Positions 12,685-24,723 of a DNA stretch of 64,000 nt are shown here, one piece after another. Within the stretch, counting starts at the first letter, position 1, and the number at the start of each line of letters is the position of its first letter. The stretch comes from Staphylotrichum longicolle (lineage: Eukaryota; Ascomycota; Sordariomycetes; Sordariales; Chaetomiaceae): the NCBI GenBank assembly GCA_019096155.1, contig JAHCVI010000003.1, positions 806,001 through 870,000 on the forward strand. Reading direction: 5' to 3'. A program made the translations under genes and the position numbers. The notes beneath the pieces are model-generated. The model did no database searches. It saw nothing but the letters and a program-made list of their open reading frames with translations, and was not told the DNA's origin.

Positions 12685-13285
12685 AAGGTCGGGAATTCGG
12701 TGTTGGGTATACCTGTGTGCTATTTCTTTTTGGTTTACAGCGTTGGGATCTTGGGTTTCTTTTCTGGATGGCACGCGGTCACTGTCGTCGGTTCGTTGAT
12801 ATCTACTGAAATTAATCTGGAATAAAGGAGGAACATGCCGCGTTGGCGCCTAGTTGGACACATATACCCATTTGGATCTCTATCACCTCCAGTGCCCTGC
12901 GTGCTTGTGCCTTGTTTATGCCTTGTTTATGTCCTGGCTCGACCTGTCCGGGCCAATATTTATTTCCGGCATGTGAAAGCCGAAGTGGGGCCGGAATCTC
13001 GGCCAGCCAAGACCCGTCGTCCACTGGTCGGAGCCGGGAAAGTGGGTCCATGACACTCGATGTTCGCCGTTCGACCAAGTAAGCGCAAACAAACATGTGC
13101 AGGCAAATGGGCCCCCCATCAGGCGTATAGTTCTTGCAGAGGTATCTCATATACTAAGGTAGTATGCACTCGACAATTGACCCCTCTAAAAATTACTAAA
13201 CTTCCACAACTCCCCCGTCCATCCATCCACGACGCCAAGCATCATCATCGTCGTCATTATCATACCCCCCTCCTCTCTCTAATCT
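12685..13285. other. intergenic, 600 bp between convergent genes
   Basis: It contains the 3' flanks of the sulfate permease and CTF18. AATAAA occurs at about 12820, 136 bp past the permease stop, and may serve in polyadenylation. Nothing else was recognised. Confidence 0.5.
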
Positions 13286-16200
13286 CTAAAACCCCCTCAT
13301 AAACTCCTCCAACGAAACGGGCTTGCGCACCGCGTTGTTCAGCCCTTCGTGGTATGTCACCCACACCTTGGCCCCGTCCCCTTCCCCATCCGACTTGTTG
13401 TTCTTCTTCCGACCGCTGCTGTTCCCGTCCGTCGGGGCCAGCAGAGGCCGCTCGACGATGACGCGGCCAAAGAAATCTCTCTTGACGCTCGCTTTGTCTT
13501 TTTCTTTGCCGATGATGGTGCCGTTGGTCCTGGCGTTGGTGAAGGAGGGGTGAGTGTGGGTGTGGTTTTCCTTGTCGTCGGCGTCATGGTCGAAGGGGTG
13601 GTGTGTAGTGGAGGTGATGTGGGCAGTGGTGGTGGTGGTGGTGGAGGTGGTGGTGCCGCCGGACCGCAGGCGGGCCTGGCGCGCGGCCGACTCGCGCTGG
13701 GCGAGCGTCTTTTGCAGTTCCTGGTCGAGGACCTGGCGGACAGCGTAGTGGGTGGGCGCGGGGGAGGCGAGGATGAGGGAGGAGGCTGTTTCAAAGGTTG
13801 CGAGGGCGTCGAGACTTCGGAGGGAATGTTAGTTGTGTGCGTGTGGGGTTGGGTTGGGGTGGGGAAAGGAGAAGGGGGGGGGATGACTTACGGCTCCATG
13901 CGATACACCCACTGCGTCCTGCCCACCGGTCCCGCGTTGGAGTCCTGCTCGATCTTGCCCCGGTGCAGCGCGATGCCCACCTCGGCCAGCACCTGCGCGG
14001 CGCGGCGCACCATCGCTTTTTCCCCTTCCCGCCGCACCGACGCGACCGCGCCGAGCTTGTCGTTGCTCCCGCCCACCACGACGGGCTTCACGTCGGGCGA
14101 GACCAGCCGGACCAGGTACGGGAGGAAGTCGGTGGCGATGTGCTCGGGGCTGCGGAACGCGCGGCTCAGCGCGGGCGGGAGCTGCGCGTGGATCGCCTGC
14201 AGCGTGGCCCGGTTGGCCTTCTCAGCCTCGTGCGCCGCGTAGTCTGCGCGGGGCCCAGAGAAGGGCAGAGGCGGGGCGTTGGCCTCGGGGTCGTCGACGT
14301 CGCCCCACTTTCCGCCGCCGTATCCGGACGTCGTCGTCGTCTGGGGCTGGTGGCGCCGCGGCGAGGCGAAGAGGTGGTGGCAGGCTAAGATAGGCTGGCT
14401 GACGTAGGGGGCCAGCTCCCAGTCCTGGCTCGAAAAGACGCGCGAGGAGCACGTGTCGTGGAAGTGCAGCCACTCGTAGGCGAGGCCGGGCTTCGTAAGG
14501 AAGGAGTCGTCGTTGAACTCGCGGTTCGGGTACTCGAGGAAGATCTCGGTCATGACGCGGTCGACCTCGCCAGAGGTCTCGATCATTTCGCGCAGGCGGG
14601 CCATGGCGTATTTCTTTTGCTGCTCGGCGAAGCCGAGTTGGGCTTGGGGCTGCTCATGGCGGGTTGTTTTGCTTGACTGGGAGGCCGGAGCAGCTTGCTT
14701 CGGGAAGCCGGCGCCTTCTTGGAAGATGCGGGTGACGATCTCCTTTACGCCGCCCCGTCCCAGGCCTCTGGCGCCGCCGCCGCCGTGGGCGAGGTCGCGA
14801 ATGATGTGTTTGTCGAGCCACTGCCGTGTAAGAGACGGCGTAGCATCCGCAGATGTCGCCCGCAGCCGGCCGGCGACCCATTCTCCCACAACCATGACTC
14901 CGCGAAGGTCGCCCTCGGCGTTGCTCTCGGCGCCCCGCTTGGCGTCGATGCCGCTTGTCATGCCCCACGCCGCTTCGCAAAGCTTCCGCGCCGCGTCTTT
15001 CTCGCAGGGGATGCCCTCCTTCTCAAAGATAGACTTCAACCGGGTGACGACAGCTTCCACGGTCGGCTTCCCGACGTGTATCACCTCAGCCAGCCCCGAC
15101 TGCCGCAGCGGCCGCAGCGAAGGGTGGTAGACGTCATTGCAGACGAGAATCAACGGCCTCATCTGCCGAAAGTCGTCGCCCTTCTTCTTCTTCCGTGCCG
15201 CGCCCGACGCCGCCGCCGCATTCCCGGCGCTGTTCTTCTGGTCGAGCAGCACAAGATCAATCAAGGCTTTGACGAACCCGCCCTCGCCCGACGCCCCGGA
15301 CCCGCCTACCACGCCGTCCACCTCATCGACCACGACGCACACCGGGCGGGCCACTTTCTGCTGCTTGCCGGGCTCGTGCCGCTTGTTCTCGACCGTCTTG
15401 ACGCTCTCGGTGCCCAGGCTCGTCCGGATGCGCCCCTTGACGACGTCCCTGCTGCGCTCGTCGCTCGCGTTGATCTCCATGACCTCGTAGCCGGCCTGGC
15501 GGGCGCACACGTGGGCGAGGGTGGTCTTGCCGAGGCCCGGCGGGCCGTGCAGCATGAGGATCTTGCGGTGGGGTTTCTCCTCGTCGGGCTGCTGACTACC
15601 GCCGCTGCCCTGCTGCTGCTGCTGTTGTTGTTGTTGTTGTTGGCTGTGCAGCCTCCGGATGCCGGCCATGGTCTTGGTCTTGGTGGCGGCGGCGTGCGGG
15701 AAAACGATGGGATCCCACCGCTTCAGCCAGCGGAGGACCTGGCGGTTGGTCAGATCGTCGCCGCAGAGGTCCATGAAGGTGCGGGCGCGGTATTTCTCGG
15801 TCCAGAGCATGGTGCGCTTGGGTTTTTTGGGGTTGGCGCGTGGTGCCTCGACGGAGCGGACGGGCTGGTCGGGATGTGCGGGCGGGGTGATGGGCGTCGC
15901 GAGACCGGAGTCCTTGGGTGCTTGGGCGAGCTCCTTGTTGGCGTCATCGATCAGGTCGTGGATGGCGATGCCAAAGTAGCTCTTGTGCGCGCGGCCTTCC
16001 TTGGTCTTGGAGCGTGCGGCGACCATCTCGGCGTAGGACACGGCAGCGGCGGGCTTGCGCTCGCGGATGGGCACGTGTACGCCAGAGCATGTGGTGATGC
16101 CGTAAGGCGCTGGGCGAGGGTCGTTGCTGGTGAATGCGGCGAGCGTGGGCAATCCCTGGGTGCCGAAGAGACGCTCGTAACGCTCGACTTCTTCCACGGA

Positions 16201-16488
16201 TTCCTCGTGCAGCTGGCTGTCGGGGGGCGTCGAGATGACCTCCTGGGCAGAGGGGAGTGTCTGGGTTTCTACCTGGGCGTCCTGGGTGTCCTGGTGCAGC
16301 ATTCGCCGCTTGGGAAATGGCTGCTCTGCGGTGTCTTCATGATCGGAGTCGTCGGAGTCATCGTCGGCCAGGAAACCGCCGAGGGCGCGTGGCTTTGGCG
16401 GTTTGGGCGCGTGCGAGGGTCGAGGCCGTTTGCTGCCGACGGGCGACGAACTCGCGGGATACGTGACGGGGGACGACGGGCCGAGCAT
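13286..16488 (-). CDS. CTF18: Ctf18, alternative RFC clamp-loader large subunit
   Basis: Two exons (13892-16488 and 13286-13814, intron 13815-13891) encode 1041 residues. An RFC-type AAA+ module begins at about residue 235 (LWTEKYRARTFMDLCGDD), with Walker A GPPGLGKTTLA at about 315-325, an NASDERS segment, Walker B CVVVDEVDG near 385, and sensor 1 LVCNDVYHPSLRPL. A Ctf18-specific C-terminal region follows. The protein loads or unloads PCNA in the Ctf18-Dcc1-Ctf8-RFC2-5 complex and supports sister-chromatid cohesion and the replication checkpoint. The start at 16488 is chosen because GTCACCATGC is a strong fungal context and the open frame upstream contains no other ATG. A poly-Gln tract sits just before Walker A. 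The last 175 residues are Thr-rich and charged. Confidence 0.93.
15611..15642. repeat. CTG/TTG trinucleotide tract encoding poly-Gln in Ctf18
   Basis: (CTG)n(TTG)n on the + strand reads CAA/CAG on the coding strand and gives about 11 consecutive Gln between the RFC-box region and Walker A of Ctf18. Confidence 0.9.
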
Positions 16489-17231
16489 GGTGACGCCAAT
16501 CTTGCAGTCCGTTTGCAGATCGATCAGGAATGGTGCATGGTACGGGGAACCGCGGGGTGTTGGTGGTGTTGGTGGTGTTGGTGGTGTTGGGTCTTTCGGA
16601 TGTTTCAAGGTGCATCTGTGCCTGTTTGCCGAATGAGACGCGTTTCCAAAGTGGGTGCAAGCGCGTCTCAATTAACACCAGCAACAGCAACGAGGGTCGC
16701 GTCGCGTTTGGCGGGATTCGCCAGGGTTAGGGTTCGTGGGTGACGAAGGGAAAAGTTTTGGTAGGGATAGGGCCAACTTCAGGGGCTCCTCCTGGACAAA
16801 ATCAGCCGTACACCAAATTTACCAACACAATCGGGTCATATCTTCCTAAAGAATGGCGAATACACTTATATTGCTCAAACTTACTATAATGAAAAGATTA
16901 TTATATTTTTATCCTCCCTCTTCGTCTCCTCTTACTCTCTTATATCTCTCTTCTTTCTTGCTTCTTTCTTCTCCTTTCTTTTTTCTTCTCCTGTTTCGTT
17001 GTGGGGATTCTAGCTTAGGTTTCTGGACAGAGCATCAAACACGTCCTAAATCCTGATAGTAGGCGTAGGGGTCTTTTTGGCCACGGAGTGGGCGGTAGTT
17101 AAAGATCAGAGCCGAGGCAGCGAGCAGAGAACTTAAATTGTACAACAGAAGTCAAATCTAAGGCAGAGGAAGGATCGATGTCCATCTAACATAGCATGCA
17201 TACTCAGTTCACGAAAAAAAAAACGCGTGGC
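16489..17231. other. intergenic, 740 bp with 9-bp repeat and pyrimidine tract
   Basis: It holds the CTF18 5' leader and the 3' flank of the first HET gene. It contains a GTTGGTGGT repeat (16558-16590) and an approximately 90-bp T/C-rich tract (about 16905-16995). No gene was recognised. Confidence 0.5.
16558..16590. repeat. tandem repeat, GTTGGTGGT x3-4
   Basis: Perfect 9-bp units 70-100 bp upstream of the CTF18 ATG. Translated on the minus strand they would give Thr-Pro-Pro repeats, but they lie upstream of the only ATG, so they are probably leader sequence. Confidence 0.8.
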
Positions 17232-19609
17232 CTACACAACCACGATGTGGGCAACGCTGTCCGGCACAAACGGCGGATCCGCGACAAGATCACCAAGGTC
17301 AAAGATCGTCGCAACCCCAATCCTCCGCCAGGCCGAGTCTGAGCCTGCAGTCTGCGCCAGTATCAGCCCGGTCGGGTGCACTTCGCTCGTCACATGCAGA
17401 TACATCAACCGCCTGGCGGTCGAGTCAATTCCCTCCGGGTCACTCAGGCTGCCCTGCGCAAACGGAACAGGCTCATCGTCGTCGTCACCGGTTGCGACCA
17501 GATCCCAGGGGTACTCCTCGCGCATTTCGGCCAGCCACTCATCCCCAGAGTCGATTGGATGGATTGCCGAGATCTCCCTGCTATACCCTGTGAGAGTGAG
17601 CGATCCGTCAGAGATCTCGCCGACGTTGAACTTGTTGCCGGCAAGAGCACGCGGCATTTCCCCGTCCGTCGTTCCCCGTACAAAGCCGATCTTGGCATCC
17701 ACATGCGCCCATGACCATGTCGGAGCCTGTGTTGCCGGCCGCTTGACCTGGGGACTATCTGGCTCGGTATACCACAGCAGTTGCGCGACCAGGTCCCGTT
17801 TCCACATGCCGGCGAACGGGAGATACTCGTCGTCGATGGCGGTCGCCATCTCCTCGGCGACGGCGCGGACAGGCAGAAGCCTATCCGCAACGCCACCGAG
17901 CCGCTTTGCGCAGTAGTTGACAAGAAATGACCTCCACTGCTCATAGAAGAACGGGCGATATTGTTGCTTGTCGGAACCTTGGTCTACCTTGGGCCAGAGA
18001 CTGCTGGGCTTGAGCGCCGTCGACTCGCCGTCGTTCTCTTCGGATCTCAGCGCGCGCCGGCACTCGAAGTAGATCTTGTTCTTTGCAAAGTGGACGAGCC
18101 TCGCCGAGAGCATGCGCTCTACCAACGCCCAGGCGTCCTGGCTCCACGGGGAGGCGTCGACGTCAGATGAACGCATCCCGTGGTGTTCATCGTCCTGAGG
18201 TGCAAGGACCATATACCGCTTCTTGTCACCGATCTTTGCGGCAGGGATTGCCGAGATATTTCGGCCCAGGAAGCCAGACTGCGGGGAGATGCATGATGTT
18301 CTGGTTTCATCAGGTCAGGAGCTGTAAAAGAAGGCAGAGGGTTGGGGTCAAGTAAACATACGCAGCGAGAGTAACCTCGGCGTTCCCGAAAGTCTTTGAC
18401 ATCAGAGCCACTTCACGATTCCGGTCCTCGGAATCGTCCATGACGCACAACGCATCAATCCACAGGAACGGGATCCCTAGAGCCTGGCATGCCACAACTG
18501 CATCCCGGAAAGTTCTTGGGAGTTCGGCCAAATCCATGCCTCCTTTTCTCTCCTCCAAATTATCCAGCGTGGTTCGTATGGCGGCGTCAGACGAAGCGGT
18601 GCCGCGGGTGTAGCTCAGCGCTGCGTACCGGCGATCCTCATCATGGACGCCGCCGTCCGCCGTTTCGACCAGGCGCAAACTGTCGAGAGCCAGAAGCCGA
18701 GTGGGCATCCACTCGCGTTTGACCTGGCAAGCATTGCCGTGGTTGGTCTTGCAGCCGTCAATCCAGCCCTTGATCAGATCCACGTTTCTCTCGCTCAGAG
18801 TCTCGCCGCTCGGCAGATTCCTCCTCGACGCAGAAACATCAGACTCGACATCTACTTTGGTGTTAGTTGATCAACCCCCATCAAACTCCCACACCGAAAA
18901 TCACTCACCAACCGAATCCCACATCTTAAACCGCAACACCCTCCCGATCTCCCCCGCCAAAACCTCCCCCTCATCACTCACCACCTCCCCCGCCGCCGGC
19001 CCGAACTCCACCGTCAAACCCACCACCACCACCGCCCTATTCCCATCCCCATCGCCATCCCCATCCCCCTGCGCCGCCACCGCACCCAACCTCTGCTGCT
19101 CACCCCCCCGCTCAGCAGCAGCCCCGCCCACCGCCCTCACCCGCACCCCAGCGCGATGGATCCTGACCTGCCCGTCCCACGCCGCCTCCAGCAGCCCCTC
19201 GTAGGCACCATCGTCGTCGTCGTCCTCGGCGAGCGGCGTCACGCCGCTCTCGCACACACGGGTCCCCCACGCGCGGCGCACAGTCTTGCGCAGCAGTCGG
19301 CAGCAGTCGCATCCCGAGGAGGAGGAGGAGGAGGAGGAGGGGGGGGAGGAGGCTGAGGCGCGCAGGGCGGGGAAGTCGGGGAAGCTGTCGAGGCGGTGGA
19401 AGGCTTCGATCGGAGTGTGGTCGTGGTCGCTGTGTCTTGGACGTTGTTGCTGTTGCTGCAGTCCGGGACGGGGAGGAGGAGGTGGGCGCAGGTTGGGCAG
19501 GGTGGGGAGGCGGGAGGGTGGCGATGTTGAGGAGGTTGCGTTTGGGGGGCAGGGGTTGGACGAGGTGGCGGTAGGTGAAGGTTGGGGTCATGGTTGTTGG
19601 GGTGGTCAT
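17232..19609 (-). CDS. HET-domain protein 1 (frame broken near the N-terminus)
   Basis: Three exons (18909-19609, 18362-18854, 17232-18300) would encode about 754 residues. HET motifs: YAALSYTRG (Arg in place of the usual Trp), IPFLWIDALCVMDDSED and FGNAEVTLAATS, the last completed across the intron at 18301-18361. The C-terminal half has the usual TWSWAHVD-type segment. HET proteins act in heterokaryon incompatibility and related cell-death responses. The first exon changes frame twice. The ATG frame starting MTPTFTYRHLVQPLPP runs into a frame with CPTCAHLLLP, then into one with FHRLDSFPDFPALR and GCDCCRLL. Two single-base deletions between about 19400 and 19540, in C/T-rich repeats, restore one frame exactly. 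The ATG at 19609 (ACAATGACC) is the likely start. It is divergent from HET gene 2. Confidence 0.7.
19317..19352. repeat. GAG trinucleotide tract and G run (poly-Ser coding)
   Basis: (GAG)n followed by a G run in the first exon of HET gene 1. On the coding strand it gives a poly-Ser stretch. Such tracts are mutation- and sequencing-prone. Confidence 0.85.
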
Positions 19610-20562
19610 TGTGAATGGTGATGGTGCTGGTTGGAGGGGTGCAGTGTTGTGAGGGATGGAGTGAGAGATTGAGAACATGAAGCGCCAATTTCAAGTGAGG
19701 AAGAGCAACTGGAAGCAGGTCTAGTTTTGTGGCTTGAAGCAGACACTTCAGCTGAGCTCGCAAGCGGGGAATGTTGTCTTGGCCATTTCTTAGGGCTGGT
19801 CTAGAACTTGGAGCTTTTCTCAGCTGACTTTGAACATTTTGAACGCACTTGACTTCTTGGAGACCCGGCTGAAAATAAGTACACAGTCATTGCTTTGACT
19901 CAAGGGTGTTGTAGTGGTTTGGTGTTTTGGGGCAGTGCCTCTCACATGAGAGCTACTTTGAATCTCTCCGAGTTCGAACGACATCTGTGACAGGTCTTTC
20001 CGAAAAGGGAAAGCCATTAGGGGCATGTTGCTTGTCAAGCTCCCTGAGCAATCCCTCTACTGCCTGTTGCATCCAAAGTCAATCTCAAGTTGCACTAACA
20101 TGATACCGGCAGGCAAGTCTGGTAGCCGCCGCGGCTTTTGGTGGCGGGCCCGTCGGCGGCTCAAACGGGTTAACTGCCAATAAGGTAGCTAGGCGAGAGA
20201 GCGTCGTTACCAGTTCTTGGCTTGTAGGTATGTACCGCGCGGAATGATTGGGCAAAATGGGCGCGTTTTGGTAAAAATACTCAGGGGGCACGGAGCGGGC
20301 CGCAGGCTGCAAGGCCAAATAAGGTACCTTACCAAGGTGACTTGTACGGGAGGGCGAGGAGCGGGGAAGGATTGTTCAACCCTTGAAATCAAACCGTACG
20401 CTGCGACCTACTTTACCAACTTGGACCGAAAAGACTTCTAAAAGGAGCGCGCCTCTCAGGAGAAGGTGCTCACTCACTTATAAACGACCCCGAGTCCATC
20501 AACTCTCTACTTTGTTGTATCTGTAACCACAATACAAGTCGACAACAAGTTACAACAATAAC
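19610..20562. other. divergent promoter region of HET genes 1 and 2, 953 bp
   Basis: Shared 5' flank of two head-to-head HET genes. A TATA box serves the right-hand gene. No other feature was recognised. Confidence 0.5.
20479..20484 (+). promoter_or_regulatory. TATA box of HET gene 2
   Basis: TATAAA lies 78 bp before the ATG at 20563, followed by an A/C-rich leader ending AATAACATG. Confidence 0.65.
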
Positions 20563-23500
20563 ATGTCGTCCAGCAACTCTAGTCCCTTCAACTCCAAGTC
20601 TCCTCTTGGGCACCCTCAGCCCGAAAGTATTCGCTCCCGTTCCCCCCTCCAGCCCACCCACTTCACCTTTTCCGCCGCCCCCGGCAACCACCCTTTTCAA
20701 TTCCCCGGCGCCAACACAGCCCTCTCCCACCCCTCCCCAGCTCATTCAACCGCCAACCCCCCCTCTCCTCCCCTCCCATCCCTCTGCCCGGACTGCGCAG
20801 CCCTCGACCTCGAGGCTGCCCTGAACCGCGCCCACGCCCTCTACGAGGGCGCCCGCCGCCTCCAAAACACCCGCCAGCTCGTCGCCTGCCGCGCCCGCAG
20901 CGCCGACGCCCCCGCCTACCTGCGCGACTTTTACTTTGTCGCCTCCCTGGGCCGCCGCCTGTCCGAGACGCCGCGCGGCGACTGCAGACTGTGCGACTTT
21001 TTCAGGCTGCACGCCACCGCCAACGATGCGTCCTCCGAGGGGGGGACGGCGACGTCGTCGTCGTACAAGCTCCTCGCCGTCAGCGCCAGCGAGTCGCATC
21101 TCTTCCAGGCGCCGCGCAAGGACGCGCGCGGGAACTGGATCCCGCGGGCCGGGTGGGATGCGCTGGAGGATAATGTGTTTTTGGCGGTTGTGCCCGAGGT
21201 GAAGGGGGTCCCGCGCACGGCGCTGCCGCTGCGCTGGCTGGAGACGGAGCTGCCGAGGCGGGGGGCGATATACCGCCTGGCGCAGATGGAGAGTGAGAGG
21301 CAGCAGAGGGTGGTGGTGCTGCCGCGGGAGTTGAAGGCGGAGGCGGATATGCGGTGGGCGATGGGGTCGCTGAGGGCGTGCGTGAAGAATCATCGGGGGT
21401 GTTGCGCGCCGAGGAAGACGCCGGGGGCGGCGATGCGCGGGTTTCGGGTTATTGACTGCACCAAGACGCCGGCGGTGGTGGTGGAGGTGCCGTGGAGCGA
21501 GAGGTATGTCGCGCTGAGCTATGTTTGGGGTCCGTCGACGGAGGACTGGCCGCGGACGGTCACGGATGCGGTGCATGTGACAAAGGCGATGGGGGAACGG
21601 TATTTTTGGGTCGACCGGCTGTGTATCGACCAGTCGAACTTTGACGAGAAGATGGAGTTGATCTCGAGGATGGATGACATTTATGCTGGGGCCGAGTTCA
21701 CCATTGTCAACGTGGCGGGGGATGCAACCACTGGACTACCTGGTGTGCTGGAGACGCCGCGCACACCCCAGCCCAGAGTCGAGCTTGACAGGACGCCACA
21801 TACACCCACAACTCCGGCGAACGGTGGGCAGGACAGATCCAAAGATGCGTATCTCGAGCTCCTCAACGTGCCCGAAGCCGAGTACGAAAAGAGACGGAAG
21901 GCCACACCATGTGGCTCGACACCTACCGCCACGGCCTCAACAGCACCATGAAGATCGATCTCAACAAGCTTCTCAGCCTCGGCGAGGACAAGGAGCAAGC
22001 CAACAAGTACGGCATCACCGTCGACCACCTCGACTTCTTCAAAGACTCCGCCAAAAAGATGGACGTCCCCTTTGACGAGTTCATGCAACACCAACAGCGT
22101 CTCGCCACCCAAGTCGGCATCACCCTCCCTGAGCTGGTCCCTTACTTTCAGCGCATGTTTGCCGCCGACAGCAACCTCCCCGACAACTCCCCCCTGCCCC
22201 CTCTCACCCGCTCCCAAAACCAAAAAGACCACACCACCACCACTTCCACCAACCAACCCCTCCGCCCCACCACCACCCCCTCCCCACACACACCCAACAA
22301 GCCACTCGTCCTCATCTCCACCCTCCCCGACCCGCGCCACGCAATCCGCCACTCGGCCTGGTCCACCCGCGGTTGGACCTACCAAGAAGGCGCCCTCTCG
22401 CGCCGCCGCCTCGTCTTCACCCGCGGCCAGCTCTACTGGGAGTGCCGCGCCATGGCCGTGCACGAGTCCGTGGCGCTGCCGCTGCGGGCGCTGCACGTGC
22501 CCGACGCGACGAAAAGGCACCTGCGTTTTGCAGACTACATGCTCGCGGGCGTGTTCGGCGACGGGGTCGGCGGTGGCGGTGGTGGTGGTGGTGGGGGGAT
22601 GCCGGAGGTGAGGTATGGGTGGTCGTCGTCGTCGTCGTCGTCGAAAGAGGATCATGGTGATGGTCATGGGGTGGAGGACGAGGTGGGCAGGCTGGACGCG
22701 CATATCAGGGCGTACACGGCGCGGCGGCTGACCGACGAGGGGGACTCACTGAACGCGTTCCTCGGGGTGGCGGCGCGGTATGTGAGGCGCGAGGAGGACG
22801 GGGGGCTGGGGCTAGTGCAGGGGATCCCGGTGTGGAAGGGCCTGTGTGCGGACGGGCGGACGCCCGGGCTGCAGCACACATTTGCGTTGGGGGTGAGCGT
22901 CTGGTTCCATCGCGCGCCGCCCGTGGAGCGGCGGGCCGAGTTTTATGTGGCTGATTGTCCCCGTCGGGGGCGGTTTCCGTCGTGGAGCTGGATTGGGTGG
23001 GAGGGTTGCGCCAAGTTTAATGGGGATAATATGGTGTTCAGTGCGGCAAGGGGGCCGGAGAGTGACGGGGAAGACGAGGATGAGGAGTACGACGATGACA
23101 ACGTGAACGACAATGCGCACATGGACTTCTTCATGGCCATGTTGAGGCCCGAGTGGGCGACGAGCGTCAACCGGCTCTGGTCTGCCGAGATGCTCCTGCA
23201 CTCCGAAGATGGGAGTTACTCGACGCTCCTGAGCGGTGTGGTGCCATACCTGAAGGATTTCTCCGGCGGCGGCAAGAATGCCAACAAGAAGTGGCTGTTG
23301 ACCATCAAAGATCCCTTGGTCGTGAAGCATCTTCGCATGATGTACTCGTCCAGGGGCAGGTGGAAACAGCTGATGGGCAAGACCGCTGAGGTGCACCTGT
23401 CTATTCCCATGACAGAGGCCGAGTTGGCCGAGGGCCACAAAGCAGGTACTCTCGTTTCGGTTCTGCTTTTTGCAAGCACAGTCCCGTTCGTCTGGGATGG

Positions 23501-23675
23501 AAGGGCACGGTTTCTCATCTTGAGAAGGGTAGATGACGCGGGCAGGAATTGGGAGAGAATTGGAAGGCTGGCCTTGACGATGGAGGAGTGGATGATGGAC
23601 AGATACAAGGACGCTGAGGATATGGTCAGGGACTTGCCGGTGTGGAAATACGGAAAGGACATCACGCTTATTTGA
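20563..23675 (+). CDS. HET-domain protein 2 with insertion in the HET domain; one frameshift
   Basis: A single long exon encodes 1037 residues once one base is added in the A run at 21887-21890. Without it the 5' frame stops at 21951, while the 3' frame is open from before 21909 to 23675. N-terminal: Ser/Pro-rich, then CPDCAALDLE and GDCRLCDFF. HET core: YVALSYVWG, ERYFWVDRLCIDQ and YAGAEFTIVNVAG. An insert of about 150 residues then separates this core from the usual continuation (ISTLPDPRHAIRHSAWSTRGWTYQE and SRRRLVFTRGQLYWEC). The C-terminal part has FPSWSWIGWEG. Simple repeats encode poly-Gly (about 22568-22597) and poly-Ser (about 22621-22641). The likely role is non-self recognition or cell death, by family. 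It is divergently paired with HET gene 1. Confidence 0.8.
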
Positions 23676-24723
23676 AGAATTTCTGAGGTTTACGTCCCAC
23701 CTTCCGAGCGGTGTCCAGTGGTATGGCACGGGGCAGTACGCTGGGTAAGACATCCGCGCTTTCATCAGGGAGGTGACGTGACATTGGCGTGAGGAATGCT
23801 GACGAGGTGCAAACTGTAGGCCGGGCTGGAACAGAGTTCTCGCAATTTCAACTGCTACAAGGATGATGGCCACCAGCTGTTCGATTTTGGATACACCAAG
23901 TGCTACAGTATCTACTACTGCCTCGACGTAGGTTGTTTAACGTCTTCACTTTTGGGCAGTATGCTAATTGCTGGTTGCAGGCGTGAGTGGCGAGGCAGTA
24001 CATGGAACAATAATTCCCGGTAGGAGTGGATTGGTTGGACTGACGGATCATAAAGTCATCGGGACTGAAACTGTTTAGTCCTTCATCATTTTGTTGAACA
24101 GTGCGGAGGCCTTCGAAGTCGACTTGTGCTTGTTCTCGTAAAAAACGACAGTGATAGGTAAATACGTAGACAGTGCACTGTCTTTTCTGGCAAAATCTGA
24201 GGCCCTCATGGAAGCACCCAGGCCCAATTCATATACCCCAAGTTCTTTCTCCAACGGGAACTGCAGATAGCCTGCCGACCATGCGGGTGACTTTCTTGTG
24301 CGAAAGCCCCGTGCATCAACCATGTACCACCCCCAGCCCTCTTCGTAACCGTTCAGCAACGGCGGTGGCTTGGCTTGTGTAACTGAGTTGTCGGCGAGAC
24401 TTCGTCTCGAAAGGCTTCGGGCGGAGTTTAAGAGGATGCGGGAGGAAAAGGGCGCTGATGACGGGAAGGCAGGAGTTTCAGCGGTTATCGAGGAGGAGAA
24501 GCGGGGAGACCTGAAGTACAACAAACACATCCATCCCCCTTACTAGGCCAAACAGAATGTCTTCACATCTTTTGAAAAGTCATCCTTGGATCTCAGTCTC
24601 TTATGATTGCTACCCACAAATCAAACATCAAATGCCAGCATGTTTTTCTCCTGCAAACGAAAAGAACCCGGGCCACGAAACACACATGCCGTCCCCAACG
24701 CCCAACTCCATCAACCAGCCCCC
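23676..24723. other. intergenic, 1.05 kb between convergent genes
   Basis: 3' flanks of HET gene 2 and the ankyrin gene. A 151-codon minus-strand frame (24075-24530, ATG start) contains no recognisable domain; it could be a small orphan gene or chance. Nothing else was seen. Confidence 0.4.

Noticed and set aside
16489..16671. Upstream extension of CTF18 with Thr-Pro-Pro repeats
   Set aside because: There is no ATG in the extension. It begins at a TTG, and the ATG at 16488 has a strong start context.
14695..16743. 682-codon plus-strand frame
   Set aside because: It is exactly antisense to the CTF18 exon, with composition mirrored from GC-rich codons and no domain.
21887..21900. An intron to explain the frame change in HET gene 2
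   Set aside because: A GTGGGC donor at about 21826 with an AG at 21900 would fit the phase. However, both sides read as continuous protein and no branch site is evident, so a single missing A is simpler.
22812..23873. 353-codon minus-strand frame
   Set aside because: Antisense to HET gene 2, without domain or splice partners.
24075..24530. Small 151-codon gene on the minus strand
   Set aside because: It has an ATG start but no domain, no neighbours in frame and ordinary intergenic composition; kept only as a possibility.
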